NCBI GenBank assembly: GCA_003339415.1
Contig: PDHQ01000012.1
Location: forward strand, 62,001-126,000
Direction of reading: 5' to 3'
Length of the DNA stretch: 64,000 nt
Source of the DNA: Ophiocordyceps camponoti-saundersi (nom. inval.)
Lineage: Eukaryota > Ascomycota > Sordariomycetes > Hypocreales > Ophiocordycipitaceae
Shown here: positions 34,137-45,335 of the stretch, one piece after another
Layout: the number at the start of each line of letters is the position of its first letter
How positions within the stretch are numbered: the first letter of the stretch is position 1
The notes under the pieces: model-generated
What the model saw: only the letters and a program-made list of their open reading frames with translations
Databases searched by the model: none
Told to the model about the DNA's origin: nothing
Program-made: the position numbers and the translations under genes

Positions 34137-37041
34137 ATGTCGACGACAACGACGTAGGCATCAACGTGTTCGCTCCGCCTCGGTTGCCCCGGGAGCTGAT
34201 AGCCCGGCTCGCAGGACAAGCAGCATCCTCTCGGTCCCCTTTCGCAGGTCGACCAACTTGACCTTGTCGTCGACGATCCGGCAGTACATCAACAGCAAAT
34301 ATGACCAGCATCCGGACATGTTCAGGCAGGACCTTGAGGTCGTCGACGCGTTGCGCAGAGACGCCGTCAATGTTCGCGAACCGCATCCGAGCTGTATCAA
34401 GAAGCTGCAGGCCTATGCCGGTCAGCTGTCCTGGATAAGCGGCAAATTCCCCATTGACGTCCGTTGGTTTGGGCCCGCCTTCTTAAAAGCTACTTGCCTT
34501 GATGGCGCCGGAGCTGACCAATTCCCGCCCTCAAAACAGATCGGCGCAGACTTCACCTGGTATCCCGCTCTCGGCTACAACACGGAGCGACCCATGGTCC
34601 GTAACAACCTCAAGTACGAGTACATGAACGTTCTTTACAACCTTGCCGCCTTGTATTCCCAGCTTGCCGCCAACAGTCCGCGATCGAGTCCAGAAGGGCT
34701 CAAGGTCGCCGCTCACAACTTTAATCTCGCCGCCGGTGTTCTCTCCCACATACAAGCAGCTGTGCTCCCAGAACTGAGGATGTCTGATCCTCCGGACGAC
34801 ATGGATACGCATACGCTAGAGGCCCTCAAGCAACTTCTCCTGGCGCAAAGTCAGGAATGCTCGTGGCAGAGCGGCGTCATGAACGAGCTCAAGGACCTCA
34901 GTATCGCCAAGCTTGCTGCCCGAGTCTCGGATCTCTACAACTTGGCTGCTGAGGCTGCCGTCCGGAGCGAAGCTATCTGCAGTGCCTGGATACACCACAT
35001 GACCGCCAAGCATCATCACTTCGCCGCTGCCGCTCAGTTTCGCGCCTCACGCGACTGTCTAGAGAAGAGAAAGTATGGCGAGGAGGTGGCTCGGCTGAGG
35101 GACGCGGTTGCCTGCGTGTCAGAGGGCCTGAAGGAGACCAAGGGCGGCTACCTGAGCAAAACTGTCGTCGACGACCTCCACGGTCTCAAGCGGAAAGCCG
35201 ACGACGACCTGAAGCGAGCGGAAAAGGACAACGACATGATCTTCCTCAGTGAGTATGAGCGTCCCTGCGACGGACTTGTAGGGTGCAGCTGACCAAAGGC
35301 AGACCCGGTCCCGCCCAAGTGCGATCTCAAGATCCTCGACAGGTTCAACATGGCCGAGGCCAAAGTGCCGCCCCAAGTTGCCACTCCGTTCGACTACCTG
35401 GGTGACAAGGCCGAGTTTGGGCCGGCTTTGTTCTCCCGCCTCGTACCCTTCTCCGTTCACATGGCCGTGTCCATCTACGAGGAACGGCGCGATCGAATGG
35501 TGAACCAGAACATAACTCAGGAGCTAGAGGCCCTGACGGCCAAGATTCACTCGCATCTATCCGCCGTCGGCCTCCCCGGGTCTCTCCAGGCTCTGGAAAA
35601 GCCGCTTGGGCTTCCGCCGAGCCTGAAGCAGCATGCCGAGGAGCTCCGGCAGGGCGACGCCATAGGCAGGGTTCATAAGTGCTTCGAGGACATTGAGAAG
35701 CTGCGCTCGACCGATCTGGCCATGTTCGAGGCTGGCAAGTCGGCTCTCGCGGCCGAACGCGACGAGGACGAGAGACTGAGAAGAAAGTATGGGACAGAGC
35801 GGTGGACTCGGCCAGACAGTCTCAGCGATCCCCAGGGAGCCAAGCTGTGGAGTCACGCGAGCGAGATCGAAGGATACTTTCAGAGCAGCGTCAGCAGCGA
35901 CAGTATCGTGCGGGACAAGTTCGCCGCCAACGAGGATCTTCTGAGGCTCCTGTGCGGGTCGGATCGTGAGCTGATGCAGTCGGTGCCGTCGGGAGCGCAG
36001 AGGGAGACGAGCAGCGAGCTCAAGTCGGCCGTCGGCAAGCTTCGCAGCGCATACAACGACGTACTGCGGCTCGAGAGCCGGAGACGAAAGAAGATGGAGC
36101 GGCTGAGGGAGAGCGCACGGGCAGACGACATCAAGCCGGACATCCTCAAGGAGGCGGCGCGGCTCGAGCGCAGCTATCCGACGACGGCCATCGTTCCGGC
36201 GCACTTTGAGGACTTTTTCGAGCAACGCCTCGACCGGCTCTACGAACCGGAGCTGGAGGCCATCGACAGGGAGGTGGAGGAGCAGGAGAAGCTGCTGACG
36301 CTCGTCGACCGGGCCAACAGCGAGTTCGAGGCGCAGAAGCGCAAGGCGGGCGACCGGGGGCTTCGCGAGCGAGAGGAGGTGCTGCAGAAGCTGGACAGCG
36401 CCTACTTCAAGTACAAGGAGATTGTGAACAACCTCGAGGTCGGCAGAAAGTTTTACAACGACCTCAGCAAGATTGTCGGGCAGGGGTTTCGGGACGTGGC
36501 CAAGGGCTGGGCTGCCGAGAGGCGGATGGACGCTCATGGGCTTGAGGGGTAAGTTATCCTGGCACCGGGACTTTTGATCCTCCTCTGTCGGGCATTGCGA
36601 GCTGATTTCAGGGATGTCAGGGAACTGAGCATGCCGCCCTTGTCGAGCCTGAGCATCTCTCGCGACGTGACGACGCCTCTTCACAGCCCGCAGCCAGCAT
36701 CGATGGCGTACGAGACGAATCAGCAGCAGCAGCAGTCGTATTACGCGCCCGAGCCGCTGACGCCGCAGCACGCCCCTTTGCCGCAGCGTCCGTCGCAGAG
36801 CGCAGCCGAGGCGACGATTCAGTCGTGGGCGGCGCAGTCGATGCCGATGCCGATGCCGCCGCAGCAGCCGAATGCAGGGCCTCGCGGCGTGTGGAACCCG
36901 GGTATGGGTATCAAGTTTGGTGGTGGGGGGCCGCTGGATGCGCAGGGGCAAGGGCAGGGACAGCAACAGCAACAACAACAGCCGCAGCCGCCACCGCGCG
37001 GTGGTACGTGGGATCCTAATGCTGGCATCAGGTTCGGATAG
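34137..37041 (+). CDS. palA: PalA/Rim20, BRO1-domain pH-response scaffold
   Basis: Five exons, 34137-34153, 34215-34458, 34540-35248, 35303-36548 and 36612-37041; 881 residues. The first exon is 17 nt and gives the family start MSTTTT before SSILSVPFRRS. The 81-bp intron 34459-34539 is frame-neutral, so it can be missed; removing it restores KFPIDIGADFTWYPALGY. The BRO1 domain spans about residues 8-360 (IRQYINSKYDQHPDMFRQDL, NLAALYSQLA), and the central V-shaped ALIX-type domain about 375-720 (PFDYLGDKAEFGPALF, YEERRDRMVN). The tail is Gln/Pro-rich and ends with two similar motifs. PalA/Rim20 binds Snf7 on endosomes and the YPX[LI] motifs of PacC/Rim101, presenting PacC for proteolysis at alkaline pH. 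All intron phases agree. Confidence 0.93.
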
Positions 37042-37703
37042 GATTTGACATGCATATGGACGTCTTTGAAGGATTCTTACTCCTTCCTTTCCGGTGATGG
37101 CGATTAGGGAGGCATTGAAGACGATCAGGGAGGCATCGAGGGTAATGCGCCGACGATAATTGGAGAGCATGATTCCGCGGGAGGGCGCAAGGTTATCGGT
37201 CGTTGGCGAGGGCCGAAGTTGAAGACGTTTGGCCTTTTTTCCCGACGATAAGGTTATGTATGTGGGTGAGGGGAGTTTTGGGCTGAGAGGGCGCGGACGA
37301 CGACTACAGACTTCATATATACATACATGCACACATACATACATACATACATGATGTGTGTCAAAAGGTTTTAGAGATGGAGGAGAGAGGAGAGGAGAGG
37401 AGAGGAGAGGGCACTTCGTTTCATATCGTGTATGTTTATGTGTGCGTGTGTGTTGTGCAGATCTGCCGGGACTATGAGATGGATATACCCCGTCCCTCTC
37501 CCTCTCTCCCTCTACCTCTCTCTCCCTCCCTCCCCCCTCCCCTCTCTCTCTCTTCATATTGCATTAGTTTCGAAGTTGTAAACTGTTTATGCTGACGTCA
37601 AGGTTTGTATGTATGTAAGTGGGAAATACGGTTCGGCTATCGTGTTTTCAGCGTTGCAGGTTTACCCTACAAGTATAGTAGAAATCCAAGTCAAGGCGTA
37701 TTT
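37042..37703. other. Convergent 3' region PalA / protease
   Basis: Tail-to-tail spacer with CATACATACATA near 37320-37350, a GAGAG run at 37380-37410 and a CT-rich run at about 37495-37550. No gene was seen. Confidence 0.4.
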
Positions 37704-40325
37704 CTAGCCTCTGTTCCCGTTAAAAACTCTCTTCTTCGTAGAAGGAGAGGGACGGGGCTTCCCTTTGCCTCTACCCCATACGCCCTTCTTCAAGGGTTTG
37801 GCGTCTTCGGCTGCTAGGGCTAGAATGCGCTGCTGAACCTCACGAGGAGATTTAAAATCTTCCTGGGCCATGAGATAGAGTGTCAGGCCGGTAACGTGAG
37901 GTGCGGCAGAGGAGGTCCCATCCATCATGACTGCGGCCTTGGGATCTTCCGCCGAGGCGGATAGGACTTGAACGCCCGGGGCAAGGATATCGACGCCGTT
38001 TCCGTAGTTTGAGAATGCTGCCTCGTTACCGGACGCGTCTATGGCGCCGACGGTTATATGGCTTTCCCTTCCTAGGTGGCCGTACCACTCGGTAGGGAAG
38101 CCCTCGTTCCCTGCAGCGGTCGCTATCGTTATGCCGGCCTCGTGTAAAGAGTCAATGAGGTCTTTCAAGATTAGTTCTTCATATAGCCTTTGCATTCTTC
38201 AAACGTTTCCCCGTGGCAACTCAGGTCTGAAAACATTAGCGATGGACAGTGAGGGAGAGAGGCAGAGAGGGGGAGAGAGGGAGAGAGGGGGAGAGAGGGA
38301 GAGAGGGGGAGAGAGAGAGAGGGGGGAGAGAGAGAGAGAGAGAGAGACAGAGAGAGAGAGAGAGACAGAGAGAGAGAGAGAGACAGAGAGAGAGAGAGAG
38401 ACAGAGAGAGAGAGAGACAGAGAGATGCCTCATACCTATCGACACGTTGATGACGGACTTGTCACTTCTGTGCTTGTTCAAGATATCATACGCGGCCCAT
38501 ACCATCCCCTTCATGATATTGGTAGTAGAGCCCTCCCGGATGGCATCTCTTGCGCGAGGCCATATAACCTTGACGTCGACGATGGACGTGTTCTTGACCA
38601 GGCCAAACTTGGTGCCGCCGATGATGCCGGCGACGTGAGTGCCGTGAGCGGCGTCAGCGCCGTAATGGCGACTTGGCTCGCCGCATTCGCCGTTGCAGCA
38701 ATCAACGCCTGGGATGACGCGACCGCCAAAGTCCTCGTGATCTGCAAATATGCCGCTATCCACGACGTAGGCCCATGTGCCCTGACCGGCGCTTTTATCG
38801 TAAGTGTAAATCCTTTTTGCTGGAGAAGAGTCCGAAAGCTTTCTTGGCGGGAGTAGCGAGGGTCTTGAGGCCCCATGGCGCCTCCTTCTGGACGTAATGT
38901 TGGCGACATGCTCGGCTTTGAATGTCCCCGAGTAGCTGTGGAAGGGGCCGAATTCGAAGGGTCGGAGAGGGCCCCGAGAGAGTTTCTTGGCCCAGTCTAT
39001 ATGAGACCGTATCTTCGTTGGAGACGTTCCCGTTTTGAATTTGACAATGTACCCATCTTTGACCCGATTTCCGTCTACTTCTAAGATCGGACAGCTTGCC
39101 CCAGCATTTGATCCTCGGCTTGGGCCTGGCCTGCGGGAGCCGCCGCCGCTCGAACCGGAGCCGGATGCCTGATCGGAGCCGCCCGCACGTGAACCGGAGC
39201 CGGATACCTGGTCGGAGCCGCCCTCACGTGAACCGGACCCGGATTCCTGGCCGGAGCCGCCCGCACGTGAACCGGAGCCGGATACCTGGTCGGAGCCGCC
39301 CTCACGTGAACCGGCCCCGGATACCTGGTCGGAGCCGCCCGCACGTGAACCGGAGCCGGATACCTGGTCGGAGCCGCCCGCACGTGAACCGGAGCCGGAT
39401 ACCTGGTCGGAGCCGCCCACACGTGAACCGGACCCGGATTCCTGGCCGGAGCCGCTACCTGGATTTCACCCGGATGCCTGACCGTAGCTGCCGCCGCTTG
39501 ACCCGGGCGGCTCGTAAACCACCCTGTGTTTGCGCTTACTTCTGATGTCCTGGGCATCATCATACTTTGAAGAGGCGAATGATTTCAGTCTTTGCCCTAT
39601 TGTAGACAACGGCGACATAGCTTCCTGCAGTCCATCAGCGTCTGCAGAAGGGTGGACAGAGCTGGGCCTCAACATACCGCCATGCTTGCCCGGAAGCTGA
39701 GCAATAAGGTCATTGTCTTCTAGGATGATGTTTTTGCGTCGGGGGTCATGAATAACAGTGCCGACCTCTCGACGGGGAACCTCGCCACCCCCCTCCAACG
39801 GTATCTGGTCTGGGATTGACTTGCGGTTGAGATATGCCCCGGCCTTTTTCTGGTCTTCAAAACTGTACAAGACTTCGAACCTTGGTCTTGAATTCCCAGC
39901 CACCTTCTTCTCGACTATGGCGACAAGAAGATTCTTCTCCGTGACGACGGCGAAATACTTGTTTGTTGCCGGTGTTGTAGTTGTACATACCGGGAATGCA
40001 ATTAGCAACTGTGACATGAGAGGAGCAAGGCAATGTCGCGTACCTTCGGACAAGTGAATCGTGTATAGACTTTCTGAAGAACTTGACAGTGAATATCTTT
40101 GAGCCGCCAATATCATTTTGATTGCTGAACCGTTGACGGGGGACCAGTCGTCGTCTCAATCTTGTCACCGATCTCGGCCGCATTCCACTCGACAGTGCCA
40201 AGTTTAAGGGGATGAGGGGGCAGGCTGTATTTTGCCTCGGCGGAGAGTGCTCTCTTGACCTTTTCCGCCGAGGCAGGCGAGATGACGGCCAGACCGAAGA
40301 GAAGAAGGTGCTTCAAGATGATCAT
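37704..40325 (-). CDS. Secreted subtilisin-like (S8) protease, frame interrupted by an in-frame stop
   Basis: Proposed exons 40325-40145, 40096-40044, 39957-38436 and 38176-37704; introns 48, 86 and 259 bp. The start has a signal peptide (MIILKHLLLFGLAVISPASA). After an unassigned N-terminal region comes a Gly/Ser linker made by a 39-bp minisatellite, then an I9-type prodomain (GYIVKFKTGTSPTKIRSHID, FHSYSGTFKAEHV) and a proteinase-K-like S8 domain. The catalytic Asp is in YVVDSGIFADHEDF, His in AAHGTHVAGIIGG, Ser in DGTSSAAPHVTGL, and the oxyanion Asn in AAGNEG. An in-frame TGA at 39468-39466, just before the minisatellite, separates signal peptide from enzyme; an 81-bp intron (AGG|GTGGTT...GGCCAG) could remove it in phase but has a poor donor. 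The last intron holds a GA microsatellite, and its acceptor (near 38177) is a best guess. The gene is either a pseudogene or has unusual splicing. Identity as S8 protease is firm; structure is not. Confidence 0.7.
38243..38427. repeat. (GA)n microsatellite inside a protease intron
   Basis: About 185 bp of GAGAG runs punctuated by GGGG and ACAG, located within the proposed 259-bp intron of the S8 protease gene (CT-rich on the transcribed strand). Confidence 0.9.
39175..39447. repeat. 39-bp minisatellite, seven units, coding for a Gly/Ser linker
   Basis: Seven tandem 39-bp units starting GGAGCCGCCCGCACGTGAAC, with degenerate half-units on both sides. On the protease strand each unit encodes 13 residues of the type GGSDQVSGSGSRA. 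Units come in two alternating sequence variants (GCACGTG...TACCTGGTC and TCACGTG...TTCCTGGCC), suggesting past higher-order duplication. The degenerate unit on the N-terminal side of the protein contains the in-frame TGA. Confidence 0.95.
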
Positions 40326-41252
40326 GATGGCGAGTAAAAAGGGGGAAAAAGAATGTCAATAGATGGTGAGTGAGATGGGCAGGAGAAGACAGGGGGGGGG
40401 GAAACAGATGAACGTTCATCAGACGACTTGGAGCCGACCTGGGATATAGCATGTTGTGTATATACGAGGTCATATCGAAGGCTGGCCAGTCCGTCGACTC
40501 CTGAGCTCAACACTTCGGGCAAGTCTCACCTGGACGTCCCCTTTTGCAACGAGGCAGATTGGATGGTGAGATGCCTTGCTGGCTGCCTTGGGGGAAATCC
40601 ATAGCCCGGGATGAAGTTGATAGCCAACCGGCTTTGGACGGAAGTATCAAAAACTGCCTTGCCAGTTAACTTCGATTGAGTTGCTATATACGCGGTCAGC
40701 CTTCTCTATAAAGCTAGGGCAGGTCGGCTGATCAAAACTGCCGGGCCAGTTGTCTCGAGTGAGTTGCTATATCCGCAATCAGCCTTCTCTACAGAGCTAG
40801 GGCAAGTCGGCGGATCAAAACTGCCTTGGTAGTTGACCTTGTTTATACTATATATATAGTAGAAATAAAGACTGCCTTGCCGCGCCATAAGTGGATCACC
40901 GAGACGGATGAAGTTCATGCGTATGTGAGCATGTGACCGATCAGCCGCATCAAAGGGAGAGAAGTCGATATAAGCTTGAGGCGAAGCAAGTCTAGCGCCG
41001 GCACTATAAGACCTCTATGAGACTATGGGATACGGAACGATGGATGAGGAAAAGGATGGACCCAGTAATCTATCCATCTTGGCTCTAGTCTGCGGCGATC
41101 AACCTTGGAAACTCATGAGTCGTGGCCATCCGTCATTGTCGAGATGGAAGAAAGTCGGGCAGATCCGGAGTGTATATAAACCACTCGTTGGACGAGCCAC
41201 GGCAATCATCCATACTCTCCTTCGTTTCTCTATACAATCGTTCAAGTTCAAA
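40326..41252. other. Divergent spacer protease / secreted gene
   Basis: 0.93 kb between the head-to-head protease and the secreted-protein gene at 41253. It contains the 82-86-bp direct repeat. A TATATAA at about 41173 lies 80 bp upstream of the secreted-protein start and is a candidate TATA element. Confidence 0.4.
40645..40850. repeat. Tandem direct repeat, about 82-86 bp, 2.4 copies
   Basis: Units begin at about 40645, 40731 and 40813, each with ATCAAAA(A)CTGCC. They share GAGTTGCTATAT, TCAGCCTTCTCTA and GAGCTAGGGCA-like blocks. The third copy is partial. The repeat lies upstream of two divergent genes for secreted proteins. Confidence 0.85.
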
Positions 41253-43741
41253 ATGTGGTCTCTTGCGGTGCTGCTCCTGCTGACGGCGCTCTCGCTGGCA
41301 CAGGACACCGTACAACACTCAGATATATTGACTACTGGACAAGGGTATGCAAACAGTCGTTTCATTGTCCAGATCCTTCTAACCGCCTGCTACAGTTACA
41401 ACACCTTTCTGCGCAAAGGAAGATTGCATGGGGTCGTGACCGTGAACAAAACCAGCGATCGAGGGAGGAGAGAGACGAAAGACTCTTCCCTGCAAGATGC
41501 CCTGTTTGACAGAAACAAGACGCCACTGAAAACCATGGAGCTGGATTTTCCCTTCGTGTCACCAACGGCAGACACACATCGCTTGGACTTGAACTCGTAC
41601 TTCGTGCCACCGAACCTCACAGCAATTCGCAAGAGGGTAGATGACTTCGAGAGAAGAAGGTCCGGTCAAAGTCGACCGAGGAGAGAGACAGTGTCGGCAC
41701 CAGTCATGTGTCCGAATGACCAAAACAATGGTGAACTGAAGTCGGTGGTGACGCTGGTAAGCGATTATGAATCTTACTTGGACAGTATCAAAGTAAGCGC
41801 TTCCGCCTCCCTCTCTGGCTATGGTCAAAGTGGAAGCATGTCGGGAAGCTATCTCGACCAATCTCAGTTCTCAACCGAGACTATCATCTATACCGTCGTC
41901 ACGACAACAAGCAAACAGCAGGACGTCAGAGATACTTTCTCACTCGACCTATCAAGGTTCAGGAAGGAGACCTGGTTAGACGACTACGGCGACAGGTTCA
42001 TCCGCGGTAAGGTTGTGTGTGTCCGGATCTGCCTGCTACCGAAGGCTGACACCAAAAGCATCAAGGATTTCGAGCTGGCGGCCGACTGTCTATTCGAGTT
42101 GAGCTTAAGATCAAGGACTTGTCAAAAACAAAAGAGGTCGGAGCAAGCGCCGGTATCGCGGTGACCTTTATGGGTGCTGGCGGATCTATGAGCTCAAGCG
42201 TAGAGAAGGCGATGAAGGACCTCAGCTCAAAGTCCAAAGTGAAGATCAGTCTGTTCTATCAAGGGAACCTGCAGCAAGCGTTACGATCGCAAGGCACGTT
42301 TGAGAGCAGTCCAGGCGAGCAGAACTCGATAAGGGAAACGTTTGAAAACGCCAAACGATACGCCGAAAAGTTCGAGACGGAGGCCTGCAAACACGATTAC
42401 AACTATGAGGCCATCCTTGAAGATTACCGGACCCTCCAAGCCTGGCCCGAGAACGAGACGCAAAAGATCGACTACGGCGAGGCGACTGCAGAGGCCTTTG
42501 TGCTCCTGTCCGAGCTCGTCAAGATTTCCGAGTTGAGCCAGATGCTACAGAAGAGCCCTAGGCTCTCGCCAAGCCAGAGGCACGGTATTCGTCGCTCCGA
42601 GCAAGATATGATTACCGCTTGCAAGGCTTGGGCCGGGAAAGTGGCCCTCAATCCAGCCGAGGCCAGACCCGAGGCAGACAAGACGTTTGAGAAATTCACT
42701 CAAGGATTCTATAAGAAACATGCAGCTGAGCGAGAATCGGCATTCCGGGTAAGTCATCAGTCGGCTTGCTGCTTACAACGGGGTCGCCCTGAACTGACTG
42801 TCTTTCTAGGAGGTCAGTTGCTCGTGATAAGAAAGGCAGGCTGATTGCGGCAATTAACCATCAGGTTGAAACAGATATCAACGGGAATACCGATCACGGG
42901 CGTCACCCCTGTGAGCCGACTCCTTCATCACGTTATTCATCGGGGTGCAGACTTGAACGAGTGTCTCCGCGTGTGCAAGTCCGAGGGCCTGGATGAAGAG
43001 TCATGCAAGAACAAACATTGTCCCGAAGTGGTGAGTTGAAGATGGTCATCTTTCACTTCCCAACGACGAAGAAGAGGCTGAGGACGGAGCAAACGGTTAG
43101 GAACGCTACAGAGAGATGGTCGATGAAATCGTCGCCAATTCAACGAGGCCGCCCAACGAAAACATACCTTTCGACAATGACGGCTGTGAAGCTTCCTGTA
43201 CTGACAAGGCTAGTGACCGAGACGGCTTCCCGGCTCATGCAGTAAACAGTTGCCATCAGCGGTGTCGTGACCAGGTGAAACCGCCTCATGGGCAGGTGTG
43301 GTGAGGCAAGCGGGCTGACGGCGAGCCTCTAGAACGGCCGGGTAAACTTCTATCTCGTCCATGGTCTTTATTATCGCGCGACGGAAAAGAAGGCCACGGC
43401 TCAAGGCTGCGTCCAACGTGCCACAGACGTTTACAGTCTAAACCCTTCCACTCTTCACACAAGAAAATATCTCCAGTTTGCCTCAACTGAGTGCACGAGA
43501 TCGATAGTAAGTTTCTTTTTTTTTACCTGTAACGATGACTGTCTGACTGACCCGGCTGCAGCGAGTAAGTCGCCACGAGCGGGAAAAAAAACTGGATTCT
43601 ACTAACAAGGTGCAGTTGTATCCTCTTTGCTCTCCGTATCCTAGCGGGTCAAGTGCATGCCCTGCTGGGCAATGGGACGTTGCGCGTAGGATAGGGCCAG
43701 GCCTTGCGAAGAAACTGGCTTTACAGTGCTGTCCAGTCTAG
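41253..43741 (+). CDS. Large secreted protein of unknown function, many exons
   Basis: Proposed exons 41253-41344, 41396-42006, 42066-42748, 42810-42812, 42865-42910, 42951-43030, 43101-43274, 43333-43506, 43562-43564 and 43616-43741; 663 residues. All boundaries are GT-AG and in phase. Two exons are only 3 nt (GAG, CGA); if they are skipped, two longer introns (116 and 109 bp) keep the frame. A signal peptide is clear (MWSLAVLLLLTALSLAQD). The N-terminal half is rich in Ser/Thr with dibasic sites. A YGDRFIRG segment followed by a Gly-Gly strand faintly recalls MACPF/pore-former folds, but this is a weak hint only. The middle is helical and charged. The C-terminal third has Cys pairs (ECLRVCKSEG, EESCKNKHC, ASCTDK, QCC) suggesting disulfides. 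It sits among other secreted, toxin-like genes. The 40-bp intron 42911-42950 is unusually short. Confidence 0.6.
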
Positions 43742-44804
43742 AAAGCCGACGGGAACCCTTCCGGAAAGAAGGGTTTACAGATGGCTCAAGGGGGAAAAGG
43801 AGGTTGAGAAGAGGAAACGAGACGAGATGAGGAAGCCAAGCGGAAACACTATCGGTGAAGGATGCATATGTACACGAGGAAAGGGATTGGATGCAACTGA
43901 TTCTTGTCTTTTCTTTCATTAGAGTTTATATACACGACGTCTGTGTCTTTTTTTCTTCCCCTTCATCTCACTTGTGGGAGTTGATAGCCAGGGCGAAACC
44001 CCTCTACTTCGTGACTGGGCTGTGGGTTATGGAGATGGGATGGTTCTGTATCATGTCTGTTCAGCCAGCACTTGGGTCTTTGTCAACTACCCTTGTAAGA
44101 ACGCATGTTGAGTCTATCAAGGCTGCTGCTTCTACCAATGCGACGTTCCCTAGTGAGAAAGACGACCCTGTACGTGCTTTTTTCTCTCTCTCTTGTGTGT
44201 GCCCTCTACTCCCCAGAGAACTCCGCAGAGAGAAAGGAGGGAGCGGAGAAAGTTTTTGTGTGTAAGCGGTATGATGTTACATTCGAATATGCCTCTCAGA
44301 TATCGTGGTCTGGAAAGGACATGGATGGTGTGCGGCATTTGGCCCCATGGTTTTTTTTTCCCAATAAAGAGTTTCGACATACGGCTTGTCTTAACCGCGG
44401 CACCCCTCTCCGACCCCTTTTTTTTGCTTCAATGAGAATGGGCGAATGAAGAGGCCAAGGAGGAAAAAGGGAGAAGGAGAAAGCTTCAAGACTGTTTATA
44501 GGACGTGTAGAAAGTGGCTTTTTTAGTAAACAACGTTTCGTTTACAGATTGAAAGTCTATGTATGTGTTCAAGTTGTTAACTATAACCTAACCTTGTTGC
44601 TCCCTGCCGAATTACATGCTTATAGTTGTCAACGACAGAGTCTGGAAGCAACTGCTTTCTTCTCCCTTGCTTCTCTCTAGATGTAAGCAGTTAAAAGCAG
44701 ATACTGTTCACCAACAAATATATAGAGCTGGACATCTCTCTTTTCTCTCTCTATCACACTTTGCCATAAACCATCGTCAAACAGAAAACCTCTCTTACCT
44801 CACC
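43742..44804. other. Intergenic spacer
   Basis: About 1.06 kb without a recognisable gene. A TATATAGAG at about 44719-44727 lies some 80 bp upstream of the next start codon and is a candidate TATA element. Confidence 0.4.
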
Positions 44805-45335
44805 ATGAAGTGGACAATCATCCTCTCCCTCGCCTCCCAGGCACTCGCCAAGGTAAAGCGCTCAGACTTCCTCCCCAAGGGCATGGCCACCTGCACCTAC
44901 CCTCTAAGCCTCATCTCCAAATGTGACAACGGCATTCGAGGCTACCGCATGAAGTGCGTGAACAAGAACGACCTCATCATCCCGGGCAGCGTCGGCCTCG
45001 CCCTCGACGACCAAGGCGAATGGAAAGTATGGCACGAGAGACGAGTTCCGGCTTTCGGTCCGGCCATCAACTCGTTCGCCAAGCTGGCCACGTTATGGTG
45101 TCAGCGAGACGAGGCCATTTGCCGAACGAGCGACACGGCCTCGAACAACTTCACCGCTACGCCTCTTGACTTGACCTGCGGCTCGTACAAGGCCGTTTAC
45201 TTCTGGGTCGACGAGGGCTTGAATTTGGTGGAGAAGATTGATGGATACGGTCTTTGGACGGAGAGGAAGAATGAACAGGGGTCGCTGGTTCATTGGCGTC
45301 TTGATCAGAGGTATTGCGTCTATAAGAAGATGTAG
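44805..45335 (+). CDS. Small secreted protein of unknown family
   Basis: Single exon, 176 residues. A signal peptide (MKWTIILSLASQALA) is followed at once by KVKR, a possible Kex2 processing site. The mature part has eight Cys, in CTYPLSLISKC, MKCVN, WCQRDEAIC, LTCGS and RYCVY, which is an even number fit for disulfides. There is one N-glycosylation sequon (NFT), and aromatic strands (VYFWVDEGLNLV, GYGLWTERKN) suggest a compact beta-fold. I do not recognise the family. Its position between two larger secreted genes, and its size, fit an effector-like protein, which remains inference. ATG 44805 in a CACCATG context is the first Met of the frame after the candidate TATA element. Confidence 0.75.
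   Translation: MKWTIILSLASQALAKVKRSDFLPKGMATCTYPLSLISKCDNGIRGYRMKCVNKNDLIIPGSVGLALDDQGEWKVWHERRVPAFGPAINSFAKLATLWCQRDEAICRTSDTASNNFTATPLDLTCGSYKAVYFWVDEGLNLVEKIDGYGLWTERKNEQGSLVHWRLDQRYCVYKKM

Noticed and set aside
35557..37557. Minus-strand 666-residue open frame
   Set aside because: Entirely antisense to PalA exons and low-complexity outside; codon mirror of a GC-rich gene.
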